In this document: one piece after another, positions 1 through 8,771 of the stretch
How positions within the stretch are numbered: the stretch's first letter is position 1
Layout: each line of letters opens with the position of its first letter
NCBI GenBank assembly: GCA_016182655.1
Contig: JACPGB010000053.1
Location: 1 to 37,934 of the forward strand
Reading direction: 5' to 3'
DNA: 37,934 nt
Origin: Deltaproteobacteria bacterium
GTDB taxonomy: Bacteria > Desulfobacterota > GWC2-55-46
Notes under the pieces: model-generated
Database searches by the model: none
Told to the model about the DNA's origin: nothing
What the model saw: only the letters and a program-made list of their open reading frames with translations
Translations under genes and position numbers: made by a program

Positions 1-69
1 ATTGCGGCTGTCAACCAAAACGTCCGAGAGACTCATCTGCCCCATTCGCTTATGCATCATCCGCTCCAT
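1..69 (-). CDS. 5' end of an unidentified gene leaving the window
   Basis: An open minus-strand frame starts near position 69 and runs off the left edge, giving up to 23 residues. It has several in-frame ATG codons. The one at 57 has GGAG (67-64) about 6 nt upstream, so the real start may be 57 or 60 rather than 69. A sigma70-like promoter lies just upstream (see 101-130), which supports a real gene start. The residues GQMSLSDVLVDSRN faintly recall the start of GspE/PilB-type secretion ATPases, but this is too short to identify. The gene lies downstream of lysC on the same strand. Confidence 0.45.
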   Translation of the reverse strand, partial: MERMMHKRMGQMSLSDVLVDSRN

Positions 70-100
70 TGGCTATATTATTTTGCTATATCTCTCTTGC

Positions 101-130
101 ATTATAATATCGCCGGAATAGTTATGCAAA
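101..130 (-). promoter_or_regulatory. Candidate sigma70 promoter for the left-edge gene
   Basis: On the minus strand a perfect TATAAT (106-101) lies 18 nt downstream of TTTGCA (130-125, 4/6 match to TTGACA). Transcription would begin near 94, ahead of the partial gene starting at 69-57. Inferred from sequence only. Confidence 0.4.
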
Positions 131-172
131 GGTCTCCTTGTAAAGGGGAGGAGCAATCATAATCTCCCCCGG

Positions 173-193
173 CCCCTCTTTAAAAAAGAGGGG
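173..193. repeat. Perfect 9-bp palindrome after lysC
   Basis: CCCCTCTTT (173-181) pairs perfectly with AAAGAGGGG (185-193) across a 3-nt loop, immediately after the lysC stop. A second weaker dyad (GGGGAG 145-150 with CTCCCC 164-169) sits beside it. Neither strand has a convincing U-run after the stem, so it is either a poor lysC terminator or a dispersed intergenic repeat. A genome-wide copy count would tell. Confidence 0.45.
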
Positions 194-198
194 AGAAA

Positions 199-1440
199 CT
201 AATCTTTTTCCTCTACTATCTCATTCGTCCCCAGCCCAAAGGCGTCGTGGAGGACTCTTACGGCGAGCTCCGTGTACTTCACATCTATTACGCACGAGAC
301 CTTTATCTCGGAGGTCGATATCATCTGAATGTTGATGCCTTCGTTGGCCAGCACCTCGAACATCTTCGAGGCCACACCCGCGTGGCTCCTCATGCCCGCG
401 CCTATTATCGAGACCTTCGAGATGTTCGGGTCTCCCACGACCTCCTCGGCGCCGATGACAGCGGCTGTGGACTCCTTTATGAGCTTAAGCGCGCGCTTGT
501 AGTCGGCGTTGGAGACCGTGAAGGTAAGGTCGGTGTGCGCGTCATGGCTTATGTTCTGCACTATCATGTCGACGTTTATGCCCTCTTCGGTAAGGGGCCT
601 GAATAGCTTCGCCGCTATCCCCGGCCTGTCCGGCACACGGAGGACCGAGATCTTGGCCTCGCCCTTGTTGTAGGTGACCCCGGATACAACGACCTTTTCC
701 ATTTCCTTGTCCTCCTTGCAGACCAGCGTGCCAGGCGCATCATTAAAGGATGACCGCACCATGACCGGGATTTCGTACTTCTTGGCGAACTCGACCGACC
801 GGGTCTGGAGCACCTTCGCCCCGAGGCTCGCCATCTCGAGCATCTCGTCGTACGAGACCTTCTCGAGCTTTCTGGCGTTCGGGCAAAAATTCGGGTCTGT
901 CGTGTAAACGCCCTCGACATCGGTATATATCTCGCAGAGGTCGGCCTTCAATGCGGCGGCAAGGGCCACGGCCGTGGTGTCCGACCCGCCCCTGCCGAGG
1001 GTCGTGATGTTCCCCTCCGGGTCAACGCCCTGGAAGCCCGCGACGACAGCTATGACGCCGTCGTTCAGCACGGCGCGGAGCCTCTCGTCCTCGATCGATT
1101 CGATCCGGGCCGAGCCGAACTGCGAGTCGGTCACTATCGGCACCTGCGAGCCGAGAAAGCTCTTTGCCTTGTAACCCATCTCTTTAAGTATCAGCGCGAG
1201 CAGCCCCACGGTCACCTGCTCGCCTGTGGATATGATGACGTCGTACTCGCGCCCTATCGGGAACTCGCTCACCTCCTGCGTGAGCGCCACAAGCTTGTTC
1301 GTCTCGCCTGACATGGCCGAGAGGACGACGACGACGGCGTTGCCTTCGTCATAGGACCTCGCCACCCTTTTCGCGACGTTCTTGATCCGCTCGATGTTGC
1401 CTACCGAAGTGCCGCCGTATTTCTGTACTATTAAAGCCAC
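199..1440 (-). CDS. lysC: Aspartate kinase
   Basis: Cytoplasmic aspartokinase phosphorylates L-aspartate with ATP, the first step toward lysine, threonine, methionine and diaminopimelate. At 413 aa it matches the monofunctional LysC family. The N-terminal kinase domain opens with KYGGTSV (residues 8-14) and contains [11 protein letters not shown] near residue 147. Two ACT regulatory domains follow from about residue 265 and normally give feedback control by end products. The start is GTG at 1440, with AGGAGG five bases upstream. It is the last gene of the folP-lysC operon, 21 nt behind lpdA. In Geobacter-type genomes a lysC lies in the same neighbourhood, downstream of tsaE. Confidence 0.95.
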   Translation of the reverse strand: MALIVQKYGGTSVGNIERIKNVAKRVARSYDEGNAVVVVLSAMSGETNKLVALTQEVSEFPIGREYDVIISTGEQVTVGLLALILKEMGYKAKSFLGSQVPIVTDSQFGSARIESIEDERLRAVLNDGVIAVVAGFQGVDPEGNITTLGRGGSDTTAVALAAALKADLCEIYTDVEGVYTTDPNFCPNARKLEKVSYDEMLEMASLGAKVLQTRSVEFAKKYEIPVMVRSSFNDAPGTLVCKEDKEMEKVVVSGVTYNKGEAKISVLRVPDRPGIAAKLFRPLTEEGINVDMIVQNISHDAHTDLTFTVSNADYKRALKLIKESTAAVIGAEEVVGDPNISKVSIIGAGMRSHAGVASKMFEVLANEGINIQMISTSEIKVSCVIDVKYTELAVRVLHDAFGLGTNEIVEEKD

Positions 1441-1461
1441 AACCGCCTCCTGTAAAAACGA

Positions 1462-2853
1462 CTACTTCTTCCTGCCTATCTTGTGAATAGAGAGGCCGTG
1501 GACATCCTCGGCGGCCTCCATGACTATCTCGGGCAAAGTCGGATGGGCGTGGATCGTCTCGGTTATGTCCTTTACCTTGGCGCCCGAGCGTATCGCGAGC
1601 GTCACCTCGCCGAGTAAATCGGTCGCGTGCGCGCCGACTATCGAGCACCCAAGGACCTTATCCGTCCCCGGGTCGGCGAGTATCTGGCAGAAGCCTTCTG
1701 TCTCGCCCATGCCGAGCGCCTTGCCGCTTGCCGCGTAAGGGAACCTGCCGATGGAGACCGGGATGTTCTTTTCAGCCGCCTCTTTTTCGCGGAGTCCCAC
1801 GGAGGCGATCTCAGGGTCGGTGAATATGCCCGCCGGGACCGCCGAATAGTCCATCGCAGAGTTCTTTCCGAGCGCGTTGTTCACGGCGACGATCCCCTGG
1901 ACGGACGCCACATGCGCAAGGAGCATCTTGCCGGTCACGTCCCCTATGGCGTATACGCCCAATATGTTCGTCTCCATCTTCTCGTTAACGACTATCTTCC
2001 CGCGGTCGGTTGCCACGCCTGCCTTCTCAAGGCCTATTCCGACGGAATTGAACGATCTCCCTATGGAGACCATGACCTTCTCGGTTATGAACTCTCTCCC
2101 GTCCTTGAGCGTCGTCTTAACTCTCCCCTCCTCGATTATCACCTTGTCGACGGATACTTCGGTGAGTACGGAGACACCCGTCTCCTTGAACCTCTTCATG
2201 ATGACGCGCGATACCATCTTGTCTTCGGTAGAGAGTATCGTCGGCAACAGCTCTACTATCATGACCTTGCTTCCGAATGAAGAGAAGAGGGTCGCGAACT
2301 CGCACCCCATGACACCGCCGCCTATGATGAGGAGGCTTTCCGGGACCTTCTTTATATCGAGCATCTCGGTCGAGGTTAAGACATTTATTCTGTCGATATT
2401 GAAGGCCGGTATCATGGCAGGCTCGGAGCCGGTCGCGATGATGACGGACTTGGCCGCTATCTCCTCAACGCCGTCGGCCTTTTTTACGACGACCTTCCCG
2501 GCAGACTCTATCATTGCGTCTCCGCGGACCACCTCGACGCCGTTGCCCTTCAACAACTGCTCGACGCCTCCGACGAGCTTCTTTACGACCTCGTCTTTTC
2601 TCGCGACGGCCCTCCCGATGTCGAAGCTGACTTCACCCACGTTCACCCCGAAGTCAGCGGCGTGCCGCGCGGCGTTGAGTGACTTCGCCGAATAATAGAG
2701 CGCCTTTGTCGGTATGCAGCCACGGTTGAGGCACGTGCCGCCGACCTTGTCCCTTTCAATGAGCGCGACCTTGCCGCCGAGCTCAGCCCCTCTTATCGCC
2801 GCGACGTATCCGCCGGGCCCGCCTCCGATTACTACGCAATCGAACTCTCTCAT
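1462..2853 (-). CDS. lpdA: Dihydrolipoyl dehydrogenase (E3)
   Basis: A flavoprotein of 463 aa that reoxidises dihydrolipoamide with NAD+ for 2-oxoacid dehydrogenase complexes or the glycine cleavage system. The FAD-binding GGGPGG lies at residues 10-15, the redox disulfide is C41-LNRG-C46, the second dinucleotide fold contains GGGVMGCEFA, and the C-terminal HAHPTLPE supplies the catalytic His437/Glu442 pair. I start at ATG 2853, which overlaps the tsaE stop as ATGA and has GGAG upstream. The frame stays open a further 40 codons upstream inside tsaE, but that extension lacks family similarity. No E1/E2 or glycine-cleavage genes are nearby, so the partner complex is unknown. Its insertion between tsaE and lysC is not something I know as standard. 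Confidence 0.95.
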   Translation of the reverse strand: MREFDCVVIGGGPGGYVAAIRGAELGGKVALIERDKVGGTCLNRGCIPTKALYYSAKSLNAARHAADFGVNVGEVSFDIGRAVARKDEVVKKLVGGVEQLLKGNGVEVVRGDAMIESAGKVVVKKADGVEEIAAKSVIIATGSEPAMIPAFNIDRINVLTSTEMLDIKKVPESLLIIGGGVMGCEFATLFSSFGSKVMIVELLPTILSTEDKMVSRVIMKRFKETGVSVLTEVSVDKVIIEEGRVKTTLKDGREFITEKVMVSIGRSFNSVGIGLEKAGVATDRGKIVVNEKMETNILGVYAIGDVTGKMLLAHVASVQGIVAVNNALGKNSAMDYSAVPAGIFTDPEIASVGLREKEAAEKNIPVSIGRFPYAASGKALGMGETEGFCQILADPGTDKVLGCSIVGAHATDLLGEVTLAIRSGAKVKDITETIHAHPTLPEIVMEAAEDVHGLSIHKIGRKK

Positions 2854-3299
2854 CCTTTTCTCTCCGTTACTCCGCGTTCCTCGATTATAATTTCCCGCTC
2901 GTGTTCGCCGAGGTACTTGAACGTTATCACATACATGCAATCCCGGACGAGGGCCGGGTGCCTTTCCGCCCATTCTATTACAGAAACACCCTTTCCGTAA
3001 ATAAATTCTTCGAGCCCCGAGAAGAAAAACTCGTCATCCCCGCCTATCCTGTAAAGGTCGATGTGATAGAGCGGGAGCCTGCCGCCCTGGTACATATTCA
3101 TGATGGTAAAAGACGGGCTCTTTATGAAACCCCTTGAGCCGAGCCCTTTTGCAATGCCCCTTACGAAGCGCGTCTTGCCGCCTCCGAGGTCGCCTATGAG
3201 CGCGACGCGGTCGCCTTCATTCAATCTGTCCGAGAGCCTCTCACCGAGCGATTCGGTCTCCTCAGTGGAGCGGGTTATCACCCTCTCAACACTATCCAT
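2850..3299 (-). CDS. tsaE: tRNA t6A biosynthesis ATPase TsaE
   Basis: TsaE is the small P-loop ATPase that works with TsaB and TsaD to install threonylcarbamoyl on A37 of ANN-decoding tRNAs. The 149-aa protein is of usual size. It has Walker A GDLGGGKT at residues 36-43 and the family phrases SPSFTIMNMY and HIDLYRI. ATG 3299 lies inside the end of the NAD(P)HX repair gene (8-nt overlap), and the stop overlaps the lpdA start, so translation is probably coupled. TsaB and TsaD genes are not in the window. Confidence 0.93.
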   Translation of the reverse strand: MDSVERVITRSTEETESLGERLSDRLNEGDRVALIGDLGGGKTRFVRGIAKGLGSRGFIKSPSFTIMNMYQGGRLPLYHIDLYRIGGDDEFFFSGLEEFIYGKGVSVIEWAERHPALVRDCMYVITFKYLGEHEREIIIEERGVTERKG

Positions 3300-4854
3300 T
3301 CGTCTTCCGGGTAAACGAATTGAGTATCAACGGTATGCGGGGGAGCAGGTCTGTCGCTATCATACCTGTCTCGCCTGTCGCGTCCTTTACGGCGTCCCCG
3401 GCAAGGCCATGCACATGCGCCCCGGCAATAGAGGCCTCAAGAGGCGCGTAACCTTGCGCCAGAAGAGATCCTATCATCCCGGCGAGTATGTCGCCTGTCC
3501 CGGCTGTGGCGAGCCCGGCGTTGCCCGTGGTGTTTATGTAGACCTGCCCGTCGGCCCCGGCTATGACCGTGCCCGCGCCTTTAAGGACGATCGTCGCGCC
3601 GGTAAGTGTTGCGAGCCTTGTAGCCGCGCCTATCCTGTCCGCCTGTACTTCGCCTGCCGTTGTCTTGAGGAGCCGCGCCATCTCCCCGGGGTGCGGCGTA
3701 AGCACGACCGGAATGGACACCGTCTTCAATACGGATGCATCCTCTGCAAGTGCGTTCAGCCCGTCGGCGTCTATGAGAAGCGGCACTTCTATCTCAGACG
3801 CAATCTTTTCGATGAGGAGATAGATATCTTTTCTGTTGCCAACGCCAGGCCCCATGACGAGGGCGGTCTTGTTCTTGATGATCTCCCTTATGCGCGGCCA
3901 TGACACGGGGCCGAGCGCCTTGTCCGTCGTCTCGGGGAGCGCGGCCGTCATCACCTCGATTGTCTTCGCCTCCATTATATTATGGAGGCTCTCAGGCACG
4001 CCTGCCGTAACAAGCCCCGCGCCGGTCCTCATCGCGGCCATCGCGGTCATGTACGCCGCGCCAGTCATGCCCGGAGACCCCGCGAGCACAAGGAGGTGGC
4101 CGTATGTCGTCTTGTGCGTGTCAGGCCTCCGGGGCTTAAGAATTCCCCGGAGCATTTCGGCGGTTATGAGGTTGTATTTTATATCAGTGTCGTCGATGAG
4201 CCCTCTTGGCGCTCCGATGTCTACTATCTCAAAAGGTCCGGCATAGTCTCTCCCGGGATACAGGACCAGCCCGACCTTGGGCATGGCCATCGTGACCGTG
4301 AAAGACGCCTTTATCGCGCGCCCGAGTATGCGCCCGCTCCCGGCGTCTATGCCGGAGGGGATATCGACGGCCACGACCGTTTTATCGAGGCCGTTCACAA
4401 AATCTATTAATACAGCGGCAACGCCCTCGACATCTGATCTGAGCCCTGTGCCGAATATCGCGTCGACTATAATGGAAGAATGCTTAAGCGCAGGCTTGGA
4501 CTTCTCAAGGTCTTCGGGGGTTAATATTGCAACCGTCTGCCCGCCCATGAGCGCCCACTCTCCGGCATTAGCGAGCGCGTCGCCTTTAAGCTCCTCAACC
4601 CTTGAGAGCGCAAAGACCGTCACATCGGCCCCGGCGTTCTTCAATCTCCGGGCCGCGACATACCCGTCCCCGCCGTTGTTGCCTTTACCGGCGAGTATTG
4701 AAACGCGCTTGGAGGAAAACGCGGCAAGCACCCGGAGCACTGCCTCTGCCACGCCCCTCCCGGCGTTCTCCATGAGCTGGATGGACTCGATGCCGTAGTC
4801 GGCGACAGCCCTTCTGTCCATCTCGCGGATTATCGCGGAGTCGGCAAGCTTCAT
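3292..4854 (-). CDS. nnr: Bifunctional NAD(P)HX epimerase / ADP-dependent NAD(P)HX dehydratase
   Basis: This repairs hydrated NAD(P)H: the N-terminal YjeF/NnrE domain epimerises R- and S-NAD(P)HX, and the C-terminal NnrD domain dehydrates the S form using ADP. In this 520-aa protein the epimerase domain spans roughly 1-215, with GKGNNGGDGYV at 56-66. The dehydratase domain spans roughly 230-515, with HLLVLAGSPGMTGAA, LTPHPGEMARL and GTGD at 452-455. Both halves look complete. Its ATG overlaps the acpS stop as ATGA. Confidence 0.95.
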   Translation of the reverse strand: MKLADSAIIREMDRRAVADYGIESIQLMENAGRGVAEAVLRVLAAFSSKRVSILAGKGNNGGDGYVAARRLKNAGADVTVFALSRVEELKGDALANAGEWALMGGQTVAILTPEDLEKSKPALKHSSIIVDAIFGTGLRSDVEGVAAVLIDFVNGLDKTVVAVDIPSGIDAGSGRILGRAIKASFTVTMAMPKVGLVLYPGRDYAGPFEIVDIGAPRGLIDDTDIKYNLITAEMLRGILKPRRPDTHKTTYGHLLVLAGSPGMTGAAYMTAMAAMRTGAGLVTAGVPESLHNIMEAKTIEVMTAALPETTDKALGPVSWPRIREIIKNKTALVMGPGVGNRKDIYLLIEKIASEIEVPLLIDADGLNALAEDASVLKTVSIPVVLTPHPGEMARLLKTTAGEVQADRIGAATRLATLTGATIVLKGAGTVIAGADGQVYINTTGNAGLATAGTGDILAGMIGSLLAQGYAPLEASIAGAHVHGLAGDAVKDATGETGMIATDLLPRIPLILNSFTRKTNG

Positions 4855-5198
4855 AGCCTCTCTATGACGGCCTTTGCTACGGCAAGCCCGCCGTCGTGGG
4901 TGATCGAAATCGATATCCTGAGATTTTTATCGAGGCCCGATGCTTCGGCCACAGGCCTCCCGGAGCCGTCGTTCGTTATCTCGATAGACCTGAGATTTTG
5001 ATGCGCGCCTACGGCCTTCATGACGCTCACCTTGGCCGCGAACCTCGCGGCAAGGTGCGTTTCAGTACGCTTCTTTCCGCGCGCGTAAAGGAGCTCGCTA
5101 TCGGTAAAGAGCCTCCTCAAAAACCTCTCGCCGCGCCTCTCCACCGCCCCCTTGAACCTCTCTACATCTACTATGTCTATGCCTATGCCTTCGATCAC
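4851..5198 (-). CDS. acpS: Holo-[acyl-carrier-protein] synthase, divergent at the metal-binding Glu
   Basis: AcpS transfers phosphopantetheine from CoA to the Ser of acyl carrier protein. The 115-aa protein has the N-terminal GIDIVDVERF block and the C-terminal SISITHDGGLAVA block. The central family motif, normally RFAxKE...KA.G, reads RFAAKVSVMKAVG: the glutamate equivalent to E. coli Glu58, which binds the catalytic Mg2+, is a Val (codon GTG where GAG is expected). The usual GTG(I/L) loop after KA.G also differs and the protein is slightly short. The start is GTG 5198 with a weak ribosome site, 3 nt behind pdxJ, so it probably depends on coupling. Position in the operon supports the AcpS identity; activity is uncertain. 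Confidence 0.88.
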   Translation of the reverse strand: MIEGIGIDIVDVERFKGAVERRGERFLRRLFTDSELLYARGKKRTETHLAARFAAKVSVMKAVGAHQNLRSIEITNDGSGRPVAEASGLDKNLRISISITHDGGLAVAKAVIERL

Positions 5199-5201
5199 GG
5201 G

Positions 5202-5930
5202 TTATCCGGCGCGTCCTTCGATTATAAGCCGCTTCATCTCGCGCACAGCTTCATCGATACCCGTGTATATCGAGCGCGCGATGATGGAAAAGCCTATGGC
5301 GAACTCGTCTATCTCTTTTATCGCGGCTATCGGCTTTATGTTCCTGTAGTCGAGCCCGTGGCCCGCGTGGGTCTTTAGCCCGAGCCTCCTGGATAGCGCG
5401 GCGGCCTCTATCACCCTTTTAAGCTCGGATTCCCGCGCCTTTCCGTCTTTCGCGTCCGCGTATGTGCCTGTGTGGAGCTCGACACCGTCGGAGCCTATCT
5501 TGTGGCTGAGCTTCACCGCGTCGAGCGTGGGGTCTATGAAGAGGTTAACAGGTATTTTCGCGTCGCGGAGACCCTCGACGAACTTTTTGAGGTAATCGAA
5601 GTTAGCCTTCACGTCGAGCCCGCCCTCTGTCGTAAGCTCCTGCCTCTTCTCCGGCACGAGCGTCACCATGTCTGGCTTGACTTCGAGCGCTATGCCGAAC
5701 ATCTCCTTTGTGGCGGCCATCTCGAGGTTCAGGCGCGTCTTCGCCGTCTTCCTCAAGACCGTCAAGTCCCTGTCCTGTATGTGCCGCCTGTCCTCTCTTA
5801 GATGGACCGTTATCCCGTCCGCGCCCGCGAGCTCTGCCATTAGCGCCGCCGCGACCGGGTCGGGCTCGGAGGCGAGCCTCGCCTGCCTGACCGTAGCAAC
5901 ATGATCCACATTTACCGAAAGCCTCGACAT
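5202..5930 (-). CDS. pdxJ: Pyridoxine 5'-phosphate synthase
   Basis: PdxJ condenses 1-deoxyxylulose 5-phosphate with 3-amino-2-oxopropyl phosphate to give pyridoxine 5'-phosphate in the DXP-dependent vitamin B6 route. At 242 aa it has normal length. The start NVDHVATVRQAR and the block GADGITVHLREDRRHIQ are diagnostic, as are LVPEKRQELTTEGG and GHGLDYRN. It lies between glmM and acpS, the usual order in this lineage, with 50 nt separating it from glmM. Confidence 0.96.
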   Translation of the reverse strand: MSRLSVNVDHVATVRQARLASEPDPVAAALMAELAGADGITVHLREDRRHIQDRDLTVLRKTAKTRLNLEMAATKEMFGIALEVKPDMVTLVPEKRQELTTEGGLDVKANFDYLKKFVEGLRDAKIPVNLFIDPTLDAVKLSHKIGSDGVELHTGTYADAKDGKARESELKRVIEAAALSRRLGLKTHAGHGLDYRNIKPIAAIKEIDEFAIGFSIIARSIYTGIDEAVREMKRLIIEGRAG

Positions 5931-5980
5931 CTACGCCACCTCAACTTGAAATTTCATCACGGTATTATGCGGGGGGAACC

Positions 5981-7333
5981 TTAGCCTATCTCCTTCTTCA
6001 ATACTTCCGCCAACTCATTTGCCATCGTAATTATCTCGTCCTTTCGCTCGCCTTCAATCGTTATGCGCGCGAGCGGCTCGGTACCAGAGTACCTTATAAA
6101 GGCCCTGCCCCTGTTCTTGAGCCTCTCCTCTACGGCCTTTATGGCGTTCACGACCGACGGGAGCGCGGAGAGGTCCTTCTTCTCCCTGACCTTCACATTA
6201 AGGAGTATCTGCGGGTAGATGCGCAGGCACGAGGCGAGCTCCGAGAGCTTCTTGCCTTCCTTGACCATCCTTCTCAATACCTGCAGGGCGGTGATGACGC
6301 CGTCGCCTGTGGTCGTGTGGTCGAGAAAGACGATGTGCCCGGACTGCTCTCCGCCGAAGTTGTAGCCGTTCTTAAGCATCTCTTCGACCACATACCTGTC
6401 GCCGACCCTGGTCCGGACGACGCGCCCGCCGGCGGACTCTATCGCTTCCTCTAAACCGGAGTTGCTCATGATGGTGGAGACGAGCGTATTATTCTTGAGC
6501 GTCCCGTCCTTCAACATCGAAATAGCGGTTATGGCCATGATGAAGTCTCCGTCGATTATCTCGCCGTTCTCATCGACCATGATGCACCTGTCGCCGTCGC
6601 CGTCGAGCGCAAGGCCGATGTCAGCCCCTGTCTCCCTCACGAGTGAGGCGACCTTCTCGGGGTAGAGCGCGCCGGATTCGAGATTTATGTTCTCTCCGTC
6701 CGGCTTTACCGAGATGGAGACGACCTCTGCCCCGAGCTCGGAAAATACCGCCGGGGCCACCTTGTAGGTCGCGCCGTTCGCGCAGTCGAGGGCGATTTTC
6801 AGCCCGTCGAGCGTAAGTTCCTTCGGGAACGTGTTCTTCGCGAATACTATGTACCTGCCTATGGCGTCGTCGACCCTGTAGGCCTTGCCGACCTCTCTTG
6901 CCGTCGGCCTGTGTGAGGGGTCGTGGTTCTCGAATATGAACCGCTCTATCTCGAGCTCTACTTCATCCGGGAGCTTAAGGCCGTCGCGGCTGAAAAATTT
7001 TATCCCGTTGTCCTGATAGGGGTTGTGCGAGGCCGAGATGACGACCCCGGCGTCGGCCCTCATCGAAGATGTTATGAAGGCTATGCCCGGCGTGGGTAGA
7101 GGCCCGACCATGAGCGCGTCGACGCCCATCGAGCATATCCCGGCCATCATCGCGCTCTCGAGCATGTAGCCGGACAGGCGCGTGTCCTTGCCTACGACTA
7201 TCTTGTGGCGGCGCGGCTCCTTCTTGAAGACATGGGCGATGGCGCGGCCGAGTTGGAGGGCCATCTCGGCGGTCATCGGCTCGATGTTGGCCACACCCCT
7301 TACGCCGTCGGTCCCGAAAAGCCTCTTTTTCAT
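5981..7333 (-). CDS. glmM: Phosphoglucosamine mutase
   Basis: GlmM interconverts glucosamine 6-phosphate and glucosamine 1-phosphate on the way to UDP-GlcNAc for peptidoglycan and LPS. The 450-aa alpha-D-phosphohexomutase has FGTDGVRG at residues 6-13, the phosphoserine loop SASHNP with catalytic Ser102, the Mg2+ loop DGDGD at 244-248 and the sugar-binding GGEQSGH. The final [11 protein letters not shown] is the phosphate-binding loop. It follows cdaR by 2 nt. The cdaA-cdaR-glmM order is the known c-di-AMP synthesis module, in which GlmM can inhibit CdaA in Firmicutes. Confidence 0.97.
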   Translation of the reverse strand: MKKRLFGTDGVRGVANIEPMTAEMALQLGRAIAHVFKKEPRRHKIVVGKDTRLSGYMLESAMMAGICSMGVDALMVGPLPTPGIAFITSSMRADAGVVISASHNPYQDNGIKFFSRDGLKLPDEVELEIERFIFENHDPSHRPTAREVGKAYRVDDAIGRYIVFAKNTFPKELTLDGLKIALDCANGATYKVAPAVFSELGAEVVSISVKPDGENINLESGALYPEKVASLVRETGADIGLALDGDGDRCIMVDENGEIIDGDFIMAITAISMLKDGTLKNNTLVSTIMSNSGLEEAIESAGGRVVRTRVGDRYVVEEMLKNGYNFGGEQSGHIVFLDHTTTGDGVITALQVLRRMVKEGKKLSELASCLRIYPQILLNVKVREKKDLSALPSVVNAIKAVEERLKNRGRAFIRYSGTEPLARITIEGERKDEIITMANELAEVLKKEIG

Positions 7334-7335
7334 CT

Positions 7336-7995
7336 CTACCCCTCTTTCCTGATTATGACCTTCACTTCGACCTTGTTCACGCTCAAGGACCTTATCTCGT
7401 GGTCCGATATGTCGAGCGGCACCGTGATCGAGGCCGACGCGTCGAGCCCGCTCACATCGACCGGTTTCGTGTATATGGCTTCCAGCCTTTTCAATTCCCG
7501 CCTCCCGGTGACCGATACGACCCTGGGGTATACTATGACGTCGGCGACCCTGTAGCCCGGTGCGGCCCTGCCCGAGACGCGCGGGCGTACCCTCAAGTCC
7601 ACGGCTACGAGCTTTTCCATCTTGAGCTCCACCGACGAGGGGCGGAGCCGGAGGACCTCGACCCCCATGGGAGTCACGATGTCGGCCGGGGTGAGCCTGT
7701 AGGAATTCGTCCCCTCCTTGGCGCCGCTAAGATCGAGCTCGGCGGTTATCTGCGAGGGCGAAAGGTTGCTTACGAAGAGCTTGGGCCCCGAGACCCTCAC
7801 CTCGACCTCATCCGGCGGCGTGGAGGCCATTGCCAGGTCCTTCGGTATGGACTTGAAACCGAGCGGCACGAAGAAGCCGACCTCCATTTTACTCTGCCCT
7901 GCCACAAAAAACCAGAGCGCGGCGGCGAAGGCCACGGCGAATATCTTTAGTTTGAGGTTCGAGAGAACGAAGTTCTTCAACTCTCCGCCCTCCAC
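7336..7995 (-). CDS. cdaR: YbbR-domain CdaA regulator
   Basis: This 219-aa protein has one N-terminal membrane helix (about residues 14-32, [17 protein letters not shown]) followed by YbbR-type beta domains predicted to lie outside the membrane. CdaR/YbbR proteins bind and modulate the membrane diadenylate cyclase encoded next door. The given start is GTG 7995, overlapping cdaA by 19 nt. An alternative TTG at 7980 forms a TTGA overlap with the cdaA stop, has a GGAGG-type site upstream, and matches the coupling seen throughout this operon; it would shorten the protein by five residues. Identity is secure from position and domain type, the start less so. Confidence 0.9.
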   Translation of the reverse strand: MEGGELKNFVLSNLKLKIFAVAFAAALWFFVAGQSKMEVGFFVPLGFKSIPKDLAMASTPPDEVEVRVSGPKLFVSNLSPSQITAELDLSGAKEGTNSYRLTPADIVTPMGVEVLRLRPSSVELKMEKLVAVDLRVRPRVSGRAAPGYRVADVIVYPRVVSVTGRRELKRLEAIYTKPVDVSGLDASASITVPLDISDHEIRSLSVNKVEVKVIIRKEG

Positions 7996-8768
7996 GGTAT
8001 TATCGACTTTTTCCGGTAGCCCTTGCCGGTAAAGAGCTTCTTAAGGTCGTTCAAGAGCCTGTCGGGCCCGAGGTCCACATGCAAGGCGTCCTCTACGACG
8101 AGCGTTACTTCGCCCGTCTCTTCGGACACGACGATGATCGCCGCGTCGGTCTCTTCAGATAGCCCTATGGCCGCCCTGTGCCTCGTCCCCATGGACTTTG
8201 TGAGCTCCTTATCCGTCAAAGGCAGTATGCACCCGGCCTTGAATATCCTCCCTGCGCGGACGACGACGGCGCCGTCGTGCATGGGGGACGAGGTGTTGAA
8301 TATCGAGAGTATGAGCTCCTTCGAGAGCTTCGCGTCTATCTCAACGCCTACATCGAGGAAGTCGCTGAGTTCTATCCCGCGCTCTATGACGATTATGCCG
8401 CCGGTCCGCGTCTTCGACATCGAGGCCGCGGCCCTGGTTATCTCCTCGAGGGATTCACGCGACCCCGCGACATCGCGCGTGGAGAAGGGCTTGCCCATCT
8501 GGATGAGCGCCTTCCTTATGTCCTGCTGGAAGACGACTATGATGAATATGGCGATGGAGCCGAGGAAATTGCTCAATATCCAGTGGAGCGTCAAGAGCTC
8601 GGCCCTCTGCGAGACGAAATAGACGATGATGATCACGCCTATGCCCCAGAGCATGCGCTCGGCCCTCGTCCCCTTGAACATGAGCATGAACCAGTAGAGA
8701 AGGAACGCGACGAGCGAGATATCGGCGACGGTTATGAGGTTGTTGTAGCTGAATATATGTTCGAGCAT
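7977..8768 (-). CDS. cdaA: Membrane diadenylate cyclase (c-di-AMP synthase)
   Basis: CdaA makes cyclic di-AMP from two ATP. The 263-aa protein has three N-terminal membrane helices (about 13-31, 39-54, 64-80) and then a cytoplasmic DAC domain with the two catalytic signatures, DGA at 165-167 and RHR at 196-198, both intact. Length and topology fit the CdaA/DacA class. It lies 3 nt behind folP and overlaps cdaR. No recognisable c-di-AMP phosphodiesterase or receptor gene is in the window. Confidence 0.96.
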   Translation of the reverse strand: MLEHIFSYNNLITVADISLVAFLLYWFMLMFKGTRAERMLWGIGVIIIVYFVSQRAELLTLHWILSNFLGSIAIFIIVVFQQDIRKALIQMGKPFSTRDVAGSRESLEEITRAAASMSKTRTGGIIVIERGIELSDFLDVGVEIDAKLSKELILSIFNTSSPMHDGAVVVRAGRIFKAGCILPLTDKELTKSMGTRHRAAIGLSEETDAAIIVVSEETGEVTLVVEDALHVDLGPDRLLNDLKKLFTGKGYRKKSIIPWRAES

Positions 8769-8771
8769 CTA

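Noticed and set aside
3100-3903. Long plus-strand open frame opposite tsaE and the NAD(P)HX repair gene
   Set aside because: Antisense to strongly conserved genes; its protein is low-similarity and biased by the third-position GC of the real frame. The same holds for long frames at 10275-11564, 12977-14371, 17786-18664 and 27789-28910.
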